This document shows, piece after piece, positions 45,975 to 57,700 of a stretch of 64,000 nt of DNA; positions within the stretch are counted from its first letter, which is position 1; the number at the start of each line of letters is the position of its first letter. The stretch is taken from positions 2,852,001-2,916,000 of the forward strand of contig JAWZSP010000005.1 of the NCBI GenBank assembly GCA_034401135.1. The letters are read 5' to 3'. A model generated the notes under the pieces. The model saw nothing but the letters and a program-made list of their open reading frames with translations, was not told the origin of the DNA and searched no databases. Origin of the DNA: Volutella citrinella (taxonomy: Eukaryota > Ascomycota > Sordariomycetes > Hypocreales > Nectriaceae). Position numbers and translations under genes: made by a program.

Positions 45975-48360
45975 ATGCCCGTCGTAAAGGGTGGTGTCTG
46001 GACCAACATCGAGGATGAAATCCTCAAGGCCTCCGTATCCAAGTATGGCCTCAATCAATGGGCTCGCGTCTCGTCGCTGCTGGCGCGCAAGACGGCCAAG
46101 CAGTGCAAGGCGCGATGGAACGAGTGGCTAGACCCGGGCATCAAAAAGATCGAATGGAGCAAGGATGAGGATGAGAAGCTTCTGCATCTCGCCAAGATCA
46201 TGCCCACCCAGTGGCGCACCATCGCTCCCATCGTCGGTCGCACCGCAAACCAATGTCTCGAGCGATACCAAAAACTCCTCGACGAAGCCGAGGCCAAGGA
46301 GTCCTCCAGCCTTGGTCTCACCGGACCGGAAGGCGGCGAAACCCAGGCACCCAGTGCCGACGATGTCAGAAGGCTGCGACCTGGCGAGCTCGACCCCGAC
46401 CCGGAGACCAAACCCGCCCGACCCGACACGATCGATCTCGACGAGGATGAGAAGGAGATGCTGAGCGAGGCTCGTGCCCGCTTGGCCAACACTCAAGGAA
46501 AGAAGGCCAAACGAAAGGCCCGTGAGCGTCAACAGGAGGAGTCGCGACGACTAGCTGCTCTGCAGAAGAGGAGAGAACTCAAGACCGCCGGAATCAACAT
46601 CAAGGTTACGACGCGAAAGAAGGGCGAGATGGACTACAATGCCGACATACCCTTCGAAAGGAAAGCACTGACCGGCTTCTACGATACTTCGGAGGAAATG
46701 GTGCGGAATGAGAAGCAGCGCGAGGCCTTCGACCCACGAAAACAGCAACTCGCCAGCAAACGCAAGGGCGACGATGAAGAAGATAAGGATCGAAAGCGAC
46801 GGAAGAACGACAAAGACGGTGCCTCAGAGTCATACAAAGCCGCCCTTAAGGCTGGGCAGCTGCAAAAGATTCGAGAGGCCGAACAGAGCAGCAAGAGGCG
46901 TGCGCTTGTCCTACCGTCGCCGCAGGTGAGCGAGGGGGAGTTGGAGGAGATTGTCAAGATGGGAAAAATGGGCGAGGCTGCAAACTTGAGGGCGAGGGAG
47001 ACCGAGAATGATGCCACCCGAGGCCTCGTGCACTCCTACTCCACCATCAATTCCAACGCTCCAATCCGAACGCCCAAGGCCCCTGAACAAGAGGACCACA
47101 TCGCCAACGAAATCCGCAACATCAGGGCTCTGAACGAGACCAAATCCGCTTTACTAGGTGGAGAGAACACCCCTCTTCACGAAGGCGCAGCCTCGACGGG
47201 TTTCGATGGCATCGCGCCCCGGAAGCAAGCAATGTCAACCCCCAATCCCATGGCAACTCCTTTGAGAGGCCCTAACGGTGTGGGTGCCACTCCTCGCCAA
47301 CCCGGGCAGACGCCGATGCGAACTCCCCGGGATACTCTAGCCTTGAACCAGGGTGACGGCATGCCAATGGTATCTGCCACGCCTCGAGATATCAAGATGA
47401 GGGATATGGCACTGCGAAGCCAGCTACGAGCCGGGCTCTCATCCCTCCCTAAGCCTAAAGATACAGAATGGGAGTTTGATATGCCTGACGAGCAGAAGGA
47501 GCAGGCACAAACGGAGGAGCAGGCTGAGGAGGACGCTGCGGAGCGTGATCGCCGAGAGCGCCAGAGACGCGAAGCTGAGGAAGCTGTCGAGTTTCGGCGG
47601 CGAACACAGGTTATGCAGAAGAATCTGCCGAGGCCAGTAGTTGTCGACTTAGCAAGCCTCTTGAAGAAGGCAAGTCAGCTAAACTCGGATGCCGAATCCC
47701 TTATTGCCAAGGAGGCGGCGGCACTCATGGCAAACGATGCCATGAAGTATCCCCTGCCCGGTGCGGATGTCAAGGGAAACCCAAGGGTTCTACAAAAGTT
47801 TGAGGACGACGCACTTGCCGAAGCGCGCCTGCTCATCCTTTCGGAGACAAAGCCCCTACCAAAGCTTGAAGACATTCAGGCAGCTTTTGAATCTCGGGCA
47901 AGCAGCTCCTTGCTTCTGGGGCTAGGTTGCTACGATGACGATGATGAAGAAGGCCAAGCCATCGCCATGAAGGCGGCTTTTGACGTGAGTACCATCCACC
48001 GACAGCATGTCGCTCGCTCGCGCCAACTAACCCGTGTTCCAGTCTATACAAGATTCCATCATGGCCTCGGCCGAACAAGGCGCCAAGTTGGAAAAGAAAC
48101 TCTCGCTTCACCTTGGTGGCTACCAGAAGCGCCAGAAGATGCTGCGTGACAAGATCGGTGATGCTGCCGATGCGTTCGACAAGGCTCGCATCGCGCTAAG
48201 CGGCTTCAAGACGCTTGCGATATCCGAGGACGTTGCTATTGAGCGCCGCCTCGGCGCCCTGCGCGAAGAAGTCGGCTTTGTGAGCCGTCGGGAGCGGGAG
48301 GCGCAGGAGGAGTACCGCAAGGCGAAGGACGAACTGGATTCTCTTATGACTAGTGGGTGA
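45975..48360 (+). CDS. cef1: Pre-mRNA splicing factor Cef1/Cdc5
   Basis: Two exons: 45975-47984 and 48043-48360, giving 775 aa; intron of 58 nt with acceptor TTCCAG. Family role: core of the NineTeen complex (NTC/Prp19) that activates the spliceosome in the nucleus. Two Myb/SANT repeats lie at the N-terminus: [19 protein letters not shown]...[10 protein letters not shown]...W (about 7-56) and [18 protein letters not shown]...W (about 58-106). The next conserved block [28 protein letters not shown] is a basic coiled coil, then the [22 protein letters not shown] signature. The C-terminal half has the conserved ATPRDI and LPKPKD blocks. The second exon is a long coiled coil ([18 protein letters not shown]...[10 protein letters not shown]). 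Length fits the family (about 770-800 aa). Confidence 0.97.
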
Positions 48361-48664
48361 GCGGAGCGGATTCAACTAGTATGGTTGTATGGAATAGCAA
48401 AATGGGTTGTATTAGTACCGGCGCCAAAGAGCAGGGCAATCCCATACAGAAGATTTGACTAGGGCATTTTGATGTTGATATCAATCTAAGACTACTTATT
48501 GACGACTAAGCACATATTTAATCAGTTACGGACTGGCCCCAACTCCTCCCCGAGAATGCCGTCATGTCATTCGATTCATCAATATCTTTTTGAGAGATGC
48601 AATTCATTCAGTCTGGTATCATTTTCATGACTTAAAGCAAGGACAACTTTTAGTGGCGATGCAG
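48361..48664. other. 3' ends of convergent CEF1 and MFS genes
   Basis: 304 bp between stop codons on opposite strands, AT-rich. It contains both 3' UTRs only. Confidence 0.4.
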
Positions 48665-51010
48665 CTAGCTTGACTTCTTTCTGACCCCGAGGCGGGGAAG
48701 CTTGACAGGAGTAATGATGCACACAGCAACGAAGGCGAGGACAGTGCAGCAGATGAAGGTCAGACGCAGGGCAGCCTCATAGCTCTGGACGACTTGCAGC
48801 TGGTACTTGGGCTCGAGCTTGAAGATCTCCTCGACAGAGCTGCGGACGCGGCGAATAACATCGTCACGTTGGTCGCCCTGGACGAAAATGTCGAGGTAGT
48901 GGATGAGAGCATTCTGGACTACGAGACTGCTGCTGGCGACACCGAGGACCATGCCGAGGCTCCGCCACAGGACAAGAGTGCTTGTGACGACAGCTTGCTC
49001 GGACTGGTACGAAGAGCTGAGGACGGCCATGAAGCTGCCAGGGAACTGGAAGCCATTACCCATGGAGCTAGGGACCATGGCTAGCACGTAGACGTAAGCA
49101 GGCAGGCCGCGGTGCAGGAGGCAAAGTCCAATGGAGCCGAAGAAGACAAGGATGCTGCCAAGCTGGATGGGCCACTTGATACGGCGCGTCCACGACACAA
49201 GGAAGCCAGTGGCGGTGCCGAAGAGGGAGGCGACAACTGTCGGGACGACAAGGCGGAGGCCAGACTCTGTAGCACTGGACAGAAGCACTGCTTGGAAGTA
49301 AAGCGGCCTACAAAGGATTTGGGTAAGCTTACTTGAAAGGCGGCGGTATTCCTGGGCCATGAGGCCCCCCTGAGTCAAGAAGGCAATAAGGCAGTGGTAT
49401 GAGAGGGAGAAGAGAGAGGACTTACATGTTAAAGAGGACTGAGTTGGACAGAATAGCCGCAATAAAGTTCCCAATGATAATGTTGCCACGGGGCGCAGTG
49501 CCAATCAGATGCAGTGGCATGATGGGCTTGTGAACCCTCGACTCAACCCAAAGAAAGGTAGGGAAGAGGACGGCGAATATGGAGAGCGCGGCAATGACAA
49601 ATGGATGGGACCCTAAACCGGAATTAGCAATGTGAGGAAGGGATTGGTGGCTGGTCTCTGAAGCACTTACACGGCAAGACGTTGCCACCCAGGTTCTACA
49701 ACGACAGGCAATCCATGGTTAGCGACGACGAACATTGTACGAATAGCACAGATGGTTGAACATACCAAGCCCAGAATCAGCAGGGTAATAGACGTGGTCA
49801 GAAGCAACGAGCCCTTTGCATCAAACTCCCTGAGCGCCTGCAGAACAGACTTGCGCTGCCCCACGATGCCCAACTCGTCCGGGATGGCGACCCAGCTGAT
49901 GCACATGCAGATGAGTAGCGGCGGCACCTGGATGCCAAACTCCCAGCGCCAGCCCAGGTAGTCGGCCATGAAGCCTCCGGTTGCGGCGCCGAGGGCCGAG
50001 GCGACACCATAGTTGGCGTTCATGTATGACTGGTAGGTGCCTCGGAGCCTAGTGAATATTCCAAATTGTCTCAGCCACTGATCGTCACTGTTGCAATTGT
50101 GGTGCAGGAGTACGAAGAACAAAATAAGACGGACGGGAGTAGGGTTGACTCACTCGATCGGAACAAGATCGCTCACAATTATACTTCCCAGCGTCATGAC
50201 TCCGCCGGCACCCAGGCCGCAGGCAGCGCGGGCGAGAATGAAACTCTCTATAGTCCCCGCCAGGCCGCACCAGCATGTTGCGACGGAGAAGACGCCCAGG
50301 CAGCCGACAAAAAGCGGCTTGCGGCCAATAGCGTCTGACAGGCGGCCAAGCAGGGGCTGGAAGGCGGTCGAGGTGAGCAGGAAGGCCGTTGACAGCCACG
50401 AGGCGGAGTTGGAGGCGTTGAAGTACGAGGTGATGACCGGGTGGGACGACGACATTATTGTGCCGTCGAAGCAGGCTATGAAGTAGGCCATGAGGATCTG
50501 GGAGAAGATGAACCAGAAACGCGTGAGGGACGTGTTGTTGAGGAAGGGCGTCGAGTTGGTGCCCGTCGACGTCGCGATTGAGGCCACGGATCGTGCCTTT
50601 GACGCCACTCTATACAGAAGCGGCGACTCCTCGTCTGGGTCTTGGTCATCATCTTCGCATGTGTCCTCGTCGTCGTCGCCGGCGGCATCCTCATCCACGG
50701 CGTTGAGGTAGGCCCTTCGAGGGTTAGGGTTAGACGGCGAAGGGCGTAGCATGGCGTGCTCGGCGGGCTCGGGCTGCAGGAATCCGCCAGTGTTGAACGA
50801 GCTGGAAAGATGCTCGATCTGCATGGCGTCATATTCATCGTCCATTTCCCCGTCGCCGTCGGCCCCGCGACGGTCGTTGTTGTTGTCACTGACACCGCCG
50901 TAGCCTGCCCGGCGGCTCGCCGATACAGGCACGGGTGCGGGGGCCGGGCCGGGGGGCGGCGCTTGGTCCAGGTCGCCGGCGGGCGCGGCAGGTCGAAGCA
51001 GCGAGCTCAT
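48665..51010 (-). CDS. MFS transporter, DHA2-type (14 TM), Vba-like
   Basis: Five exons on the minus strand: 51010-50154, 50048-49766, 49695-49671, 49612-49426 and 49307-48665, giving 664 aa. Exon 3 is only 25 nt and, with its neighbours, encodes LNLGGNVLPWSHP, the loop before helix 9. The head of about 160 residues is disordered and acidic (runs of D/E near 120-135), followed by helix 1 RFWFIFSQILMAYFIACFDGTIM. Motif A GRLSDAIGRKP and the motif-C-like segment GLGAGGVMTLGSI are present, then IELRGTYQSYMN across junction 1 and FNMPLYFQAVLL across junction 4. The family includes the vacuolar basic amino acid transporters Vba1-3 and multidrug exporters. The long acidic head favours a vacuolar type, but this is inference. 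The last intron is 118 nt and has an internal GT that was not used. Confidence 0.88.
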
Positions 51011-52689
51011 AATCTTGAGAGAGCAGCGACGGGCTCTGGATGCGACCGCCTGGGAGAACAGAGAAAAAGGTGAGGAGGAAGAAAGGAAGTCAAAGTGACC
51101 GGAGGAGGAAGGACGTGGTAGTACCGAACAAGAAGGCACTATTTTTTTCTGGGGCCGTGAATGCAAATTGCGAGCTCGACTAAACACTAACACTGTCGCT
51201 GCTAGCGCCTGAGACGGGCAGTGGAGCGCTTGCAGGGCTCTCGCAGGAGTCAGAAGGCTAGCGGCGGTCCGATTAGCGGACGGGACGCCAGTGTTGCACC
51301 CGCTGTCTTCGGGCGCCCAGGCGTATACGGTATTGCCCCGATCCGGCGAGCCTCCTCCCCTCCACTGCCAGGCTGGGGGGCCTCAACAGGTCGGCGATCA
51401 TCCAAGGCACCTTGTCGATGGCCATGCCAGAGTCGTAGTGCTGTAGCGCACATGTGATGCAGGACTGGCAGGTGGCAATGGAGGCTTGGAAGACAGACTC
51501 TCCAATTCGCCAGCACCTACATCATCTCGCCTCGGACCAGGCTGCAGATGCCATATCCCCATCCCCTCGTCAACTGCCTTCGACTGCATGGTGCAAATCA
51601 CAGCCTACCTGTACTATGGAGTAATACGGAGAACCCCCGCCACCGCTGAATCGTCTGGGGGTCCAGTGGGGCATGGGTTTGGGGGGCCGTGGGAGGAGGG
51701 GCACACTGCCCCGCACAGAATGGAGACAAGCCGATGCCTTGTCGATGCAGGATTGCAGTGACAGAGCAACGCGTGCACCCTTGTTGTTCGCCAGGTCAGT
51801 GGCGGACAGTTCATTACAGTACGATGTAGAAGCTGACGGGGGGAGGCAACACAGCAGGCCGTAGAGTGGTAGACGAACGAATAGGACCGTGGCCGCAAGT
51901 AGGCCTGCTGTAACGATGCAGAGAAGGGACCTTGCCTTGTCCAACAATCAACCGTAAACTGAAATCATTATCCCCCATCCTGGTCCATTGTGCTTGTGTG
52001 CCTGCCCGTATGACTCAACCTCGATACCGCTAACGAGCCAACCTTGCTGAGCTGCTCAAGCAGCTGGACGGTTAGCAAGGACCAGACCAACGAGTTCCGA
52101 GACACGGCCCGCCCTGGTGGTTGCGCCATCCGCAGTCAGTCCCACAGCAAACTCCGAAAGGGCCTCATCTCGTCAGTCTGTGGTGCTACGAGAACCATGC
52201 ACGACGATACAAGAGAGTCTAATTGTCGCTGACATGGATGTAGTTCCTGTTTCTGCCAGTCATGTAAGCTACGTCTCCGCTGCGGCTGCATCCCGATTGC
52301 CTTGCAGCGGGTCTGCACAAGCAAAAGCAACACCATCACCGATTGCCACTGGCCCATCCACAGCCAGCCCATGCAAGAGCACTAGACAATGCAGCACGGC
52401 AAGTACATGTACGACTGCAAGAAGAACGGGCACCTCCCAGTGGGCGGGCCTGCTATGGATGTCTCGCATCCACGGCGCTTTGCCCCCCACCTGTTCCCTG
52501 TTCCAGTGTCCAATCCGTGGATAGATTCGCCAACACCGACTAGCTCGTGGTGACGGGGCGCCATGGTTGTTGCGCCCTCCTCTTCATCGAGGCCGGCTCC
52601 ATGCCGGATGCCGGCTGTGGTGACACCCAGGCACCGGATGCTGCCCGCAGCGTCCAATCCGGGCGGTTCACGCTCGCACTCACACCCGG
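51011..52689. other. MFS promoter and hexokinase 3' region
   Basis: 1.7 kb upstream of the DHA2 MFS gene (-) and downstream of the hexokinase gene (-). The frame before ATG 51010 stays open to 51193 but has no ATG. Other ORFs are low-complexity shadows. No gene or repeat identified. Confidence 0.4.
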
Positions 52690-54474
52690 TCAGTGGTCGG
52701 TAGCAATCTCCTGCTCGAACTGGGCCGTGTCCGCCATCGGGCTTGATGATGCCGCAGCGACTAGGATGCCTGCACCCGTGATCCCTCCGTCCTGGCACGG
52801 ATGTAGGAGCACCTTGAGCCCGCTGTTGTCCCCAAAACGTTCAGCCAAAAGCCCGTCCAACAACTCCTGACAGTCAGCCAAGTAATCTTGGAAGTGCACG
52901 ATGCAACCTCCCGTGTAGCCGACCCCGAGTTCGCTCGCCCGAACCCCCGCTACTGTTGATCCTTCCGGCGGTATTTCTCCAGCCAGCGTCAGAAGTGCCA
53001 CTATCGCGGCTGCAATGATGCCCGCAGCTCGCTCTTCAATAGCCTTCGCCATGTGATATAAGACAATTCCCAACTCCTCGGTCCACGTAAAAGCACCAGC
53101 TCCGTTTGTTTCGGGAAACTCGTCTCTCAGCTTGGCCAGCAGAGACGGTCCGTTCAACGGTTTGAAGTGGCTCAAGAAAGTCGTCGTGAGACCATGCCTC
53201 TGCAACAGCCCGGCTGGCAGAGTGTCGGCCGCGATACCGAGTTCCCTCGTCATGTAGTCCAACAACATGACGCGGCCGAGCTCGCCCAAATATCTCCCCG
53301 CCGTCATGTATTCCAGCGGCTGGAACCCGGGCGACTCGTTTTGTATGTCGACAACCTTGTCCCACCGGCTGATCAAACCCAGTTCCTGCAGTGGAGGCGC
53401 CGAGCCGTTTATGCTCCATTCCGTGTTCACTGTGACTCTCACATCGTCGACACTCTCTCCTGGGGGCACAGACACGTTACTTGGCCGCTTGCTCTCGTGC
53501 AGCTGGCTGATTTTGAGCGGAATCGTCGCGTTGGATCCTGTTCCTAGGATCAGGCCCATCGAAGCTCGCCGCCCATTAACCCCGTCATACTGGTTGACAA
53601 ATGTCACCAGCGTCGAGACCGAATCGTTGGCAATCGCCTCAACCCGTATCGGTGGCAGGTCATCCGACTTTGCCCTGTTGTAGCCATCGAGCAGGCGGGC
53701 GCCAAGGTCGAGATTTGAGGACACAGCAAACCCTTTACCCATCGACATAAGAGTCGCCTGTGAGAGGGAGCGCTGGATCATGGGGAAACTAAACGTTACG
53801 CCAAGCGGAAGTGCTTGGCGGACGTCGAGGCGCAACTCTTGACACCCGGCATGGACCACCTCGGCGATGCGATTTCCAATCCAGAGGAAGAGGTCGTCGG
53901 CATTCTCATTCTTCAGCTTGTCATCAATCGGCCACGACTGTTCCAGCCGTCGTCTCAGCCGTTCCCCCGATCCTCCCTTCTGTGTCACCGTGGTGCTAGA
54001 CGAATTGCCATCAATCTGAGAGATGTGGCCCTCAGGCAGCAGTTCTACAAACCCAACTCTTAGGTTTGTGCCTCCGCTGTGGGCTGTCAATCTCTACGCA
54101 GAACAGAGAATCCCAGGAGGAGAGGACGGCAGGGTTCAATGCCGAGTCGGCCTTACTCACATATCAATCGCAAGATGACTGTGAGGGGGTAGTTAGCAAC
54201 GGGAGCCCATTGAGTGAAACTGCGAGCGCAACTATGATCCACAGGGATGTGCAAGGTGGCACGAGACTCGGACTAACCAGCCATGGTTCTGTCGACCCGC
54301 AGGTCTCAGGAAAGCTTCAGTGACGGGCGTAGGGAGGAACTGGTTGTGCGAATGCGCCGCGAGCTGTTCAAAGGTGCGGAGAAAACTCTGAGACAGTCGG
54401 CGGACAGTGTCCTGGTCGATACGCAGCGGGCGTACGAAGTCGCTGATATCGGTCAACGCATGTGCAGGAGCCAT
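52690..54474 (-). CDS. Hexokinase-family sugar kinase (GlcNAc-kinase-like)
   Basis: Three exons on the minus strand: 54474-54278, 54178-54161 (18 nt) and 54076-52690, giving 533 aa. The micro-exon is needed to rebuild the phosphate-1 motif: NHGC|HLAIDI|GGTNLRVGF. The second domain segment has LPLGVTFSFP and MGKGF (canonical WTKGF), then IANDSVSTL with the catalytic Asp, LGTGSNA (phosphate-2), NTEW and PGFQPLEYMTAGRYLGELGR. The adenosine region is ASELGVGYTGG. All catalytic-type residues are present, unlike the regulatory HxkC/XprF group, which I recall as degenerate. The replaced glucose-site residues fit the divergent clade that contains the fungal N-acetylglucosamine kinases (NGK1/Hxk1), but no GlcNAc-cluster partner is adjacent, so substrate is an inference. 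ATG 54474 is chosen because the head MAPAHALTDISDFVRPL matches the hexokinase N-terminal helix. Confidence 0.87.
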
Positions 54475-55630
54475 CCTGGGCCAGGTTGTCGTAATTATTA
54501 GCGTAGTATTCGTGACGTGGATGGGCTTCAACACCAGGACATGGCCACACAGCGCTGTTGTGGCGGCCGCTGAGAGTTTTGGGTTTTGGGGGCGCGGCTT
54601 TTTGAGCAGCACCAGATGGGCAGAGGGAGACAAATGGATGTCGGGCGGTTGCAAGAAAGGCGCCACGTCCACGGCCTGTGTGATGAGGAATTTTCTGGGC
54701 TGGGGCTGAAGGGAGCTGAGCTGAGTGAGCTGGGGCTGGCAAGAAGCAGGTTGGTTATACTACGAATCTGGCAAAGTAGCGAATAGCATCGGGATGGGTC
54801 TGTCAGCTCTATTCGGCAGCCAGCTGTCGCCAACTGGCAACTGACATCAGTCACTGCTATCGCCCCGCAAGCTAGGACGAGCGCACGCACCGGTAATTCC
54901 TTGGACTGGCCCACTGAGGAACGGGTGGACATAGCCCAGAAATGTACGGCGCATCTTGTCTGACCTGGACGATGCATCTTCTTCTCTTTCGATTCTGGTG
55001 CCATTAGCAGACGGTAGTCACGCCTTCGTTCATAGATATAGATCTATTCCTGTACCAATTCAACGACATGAGAAGAAGAGAAGGCGAAAGCTTGTAGCCT
55101 TGGACATTGTGAGCGCGTCTACACTCGGCGCCAGTCTGAATTGGGGACAACAGCCACATCGCTATGGAGGTGTCTTACAGGGCACCAATGGCCCAAGTCC
55201 ATCCCTGGGCCCAGTGACTGCCACGCCCTAGTGGCGCGTGTCTGGGCCTCGTCACATGGAATCCAGGCGGGCTATGGATTGATGTCAAGGGGGCGCCTCA
55301 GTAATTACTAACAACAGTGCCGTCATGCCCCATGACTTGAGAGATTGGACTCTCAGACTCAGCGCGCCAGCCCATCCCTGTCGTCATGCCGCTTGCATCA
55401 TCGCCCTCACTATTTGCCATCGCCATTGCTATCCCAAGATTTTAAACCGCCTCCCATCGCCGCAATCCTACGGCTCGCGGACTCTGCCAACGCCGCAGCA
55501 TCGACCTTGAGGACGGACGCCACATTTGCTTGCCAGGACTAAGAATAGCCTATCTACGGTACCTACCGGCCACCCCTACCACGCCCACCACCCTCTCTCG
55601 CGCCTCTCCTCCAAACCCGCGCGCCTCGCT
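54475..55630. promoter_or_regulatory. Divergent interval, sugar kinase and GILT genes
   Basis: 1.2 kb holding two promoters. The kinase frame is open upstream to 54672 but the residues look non-coding. The GILT side has C/T- and C-rich leader-like sequence at about 55560-55630. No named element recognised. Confidence 0.45.
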
Positions 55631-56587
55631 ATGGACGAGAAGCATCAAATGGCCGCACCACCCAGCCTCCGCCGTGGCCGGCCCGTCGCCGCCTTGCTGC
55701 TCTTCTGCATCGCCCTCTGTGCCTTCTATCTCTGGGCGCCCTTCCACCCGGGTCCTCGGCCGCTCGATTCTGAGCTGGCGGCTTCGCGGGGACCTCGCAA
55801 CGGAGGGATCCAGACTGAGGAGGCAGCCGCCGAGTTGATCCCTTTGGAGGCGCACATGATCAGCAAATGCCCCGACACCAAGGTAGGCCTCATCGCACCA
55901 TTCTCAGACGTGTGTGTTCCTCCAGCTCACCTCGCGCCTTAGGATGCTCTCCGCCTTCTCGTTGTGCCTGCCATGCAGCGCATCCATGCCAAAGTCAACT
56001 TCACAATCTCCTACATCGGAACGTACGTCACAACTCAATACCCCTCGAAGGCCCCCTTTCCTCCCGCCCGCTAACACTTTGTCACACAGTCCAACCGCCA
56101 ACGATGGCGTCGCCTGTCTGCACGGCCCGTCCGAGTGCATGGGCAACATCCTCGAGCTCTGCGCCCTCGAGCTCTATCCCGATCCCAAGACCAGCCTCGG
56201 CTTCATCATGTGCTTGACCCGCAGTTACGAGCAAATTCCCGACCGTTCCCTCGTTGAAGACTGCGCTCTCGAGCACGCCATAGACTTCGACGCCCTGAAT
56301 ACTTGTGCCACCAAGGATAACGGCGCCTATGGATTGAGCCTGCTGCGCAACAGCGTCCAAAGATCAGCGAAGGTGAGTAGCTACGGAAAGTTGGTGAACC
56401 GCGTGTAATAAAGATACTGATGCTAGTAAACCCGCAGTTGGACATCCACACGAGCTGCACCATTCGGCTCAACAATGAAATTTACTGCATCCGCGACGGC
56501 GGCCAGTGGACCGACTGCCCCAACGGCGCTGGCGTTAACGACCTCGTCATTGCTGTTGAGAAGCTGCGACAGCGTTCCCTCGTTTAA
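55631..56587 (+). CDS. GILT-like thiol reductase family, type II membrane
   Basis: Four exons: 55631-55882, 55943-56022, 56090-56372 and 56438-56587, giving 254 aa; introns 60, 67 and 65 nt. The N-terminus is basic (LRRGRP) followed by one hydrophobic helix at about 18-36 (VAALLLFCIALCAFYLW), fitting a signal anchor. The lumenal domain carries the GILT pattern: KCPDTKDA, VNFTISYIGT, then the GILT signature C-H-G-P-x-E-C-x-G-N as ACLHGPSECMGNI, ELC, EDCALEHAIDF and a Cys-rich end. Animal GILT reduces disulfides in lysosomes through CxxC. As I recall, fungal homologues have a second Cys shortly after KCPDxxD; here that site is Ala (KCPDTKDAL). The 3' coding end overlaps DcpS coding on the other strand by 41 bp. 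Fold assignment is good; catalytic activity is doubtful. Confidence 0.88.
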
Positions 56588-57700
56588 TCGGCTCGAACAC
56601 ATCAGTCCACAGCTCGCTTGCCTCTCCTAGCGTATAGCTCAGCGCAACACCGTCCATGCCCGCCTCGTCGCCGCCGGCCATGACCTCGAGCGTCTCCATT
56701 ATGCTCTCCAGCCCGATGGCCTTGCCAGTCGCCTGCGTCGACCCAGCCTCGAGCTGCACGTGTACAATGTGGATGTGGAAGTGGTAGTAGGTGGGCTGGT
56801 AATGGACGTACAGCTTGAGCTGGTCAGCCTCGATGGAGGGATATGACTGCACCGTGGCCGCAATGAGCTTCTCCCGCATGTGTCGCAGCCAGGGGATGTG
56901 CTTCTTGCGGAGGTCGCGAAGGGACCAGATGTCGCGGCGCTCTACGAGCGCCAGCAGGTGCAGCGCCTCGAGTGTCGTGCGGTCCCAGTTCAGGTCTGGC
57001 AAGAGGAGGAAGCCCTCGTCGCCGGCCTCGCCGAGTTTCGTCCTGTATATCACGTCTTCCACTTCCTTTTTGCCCTCGATAATATTGAATACCCAATTTA
57101 GCCTGCCCTGGTCCCTCTTGCTCTGCATGTACGGCCTGACCTTGTCCTTGTAGATCTGCGGCGTCTCCGTGACGAGCCGCACACCCTGCCTGCTGTATTT
57201 CTTGACGTGCACATCCGTGCATGGGTAAATCAGGTTGATCTTGAGGTCCGCGAAGAAGTCGTCGCCGTCGTCGGGTCCCTGCGACGCGCCCGAGCTCGCC
57301 ATGTACCAAAAGTATATGTCATTCGCACCCAGGTTCTGCAGCCTTGCGAGTCCCCGTGGTACATCAGTGAAATACGTCTCTGCAGTTGGGAATGGTGCCC
57401 GCTCAAGGATGAGCAGCGCTGGCTCCCCATCAATGGAACCGTACAGCGAGGCACGACGGCCGGCTTGGTCTGCGAGGGGTTAGCTCTCCCGCCGCTCATT
57501 GTGAAACTCTCGACACCGGACTGGGGCATGTGTGTTCATCAGGATAAAGTACTGATTGGGCACGTGGGCACGCAGCAGGTCGTTTCAGGCCTGTCGCAAC
57601 GAGGGAGGGCCACGAGGGGGCAGCTTTTACCTTGGTTGAGGATGCGTGTGAGCTTGAACTTGGGCACCAGGGCCTCCGCATTGGCTTTGGCTTCCGCCAT
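56547..57700 (-). CDS. dcs1: Scavenger mRNA-decapping enzyme DcpS
   Basis: Two exons on the minus strand: 57700-57631 and 57469-56547, joined by a 161-nt intron; 330 aa. Family role: hydrolyses m7GpppN cap remnants left after 3'-5' mRNA decay. The head KFKLTRILNQDQAGRRASLYGSIDGEPALLILERAPF is the domain-swapped N-terminal part. The hinge and C-terminal HIT domain include HIPWLRHMREKL and the histidine triad in HYQPTYYHFHIHIVHV (HxHxH), near residue 250. Length fits fungal Dcs1 (about 330-350 aa). The stop codon lies inside the last exon of the GILT gene on the other strand. This is the second HIT-superfamily enzyme in the window after the Fhit-like gene at 39373. Confidence 0.95.

Noticed and set aside
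49308..49425. Possible extra micro-exon inside the last intron of the DHA2 transporter
   Set aside because: Direct joining gives the expected FNMPLYFQAVLL; adding the segment would interrupt a conserved helix.
39373..57700. Two HIT enzymes (Fhit-like and DcpS) as a functional cluster
   Set aside because: They are 16 kb apart with six unrelated genes between, so linkage is most simply coincidence.
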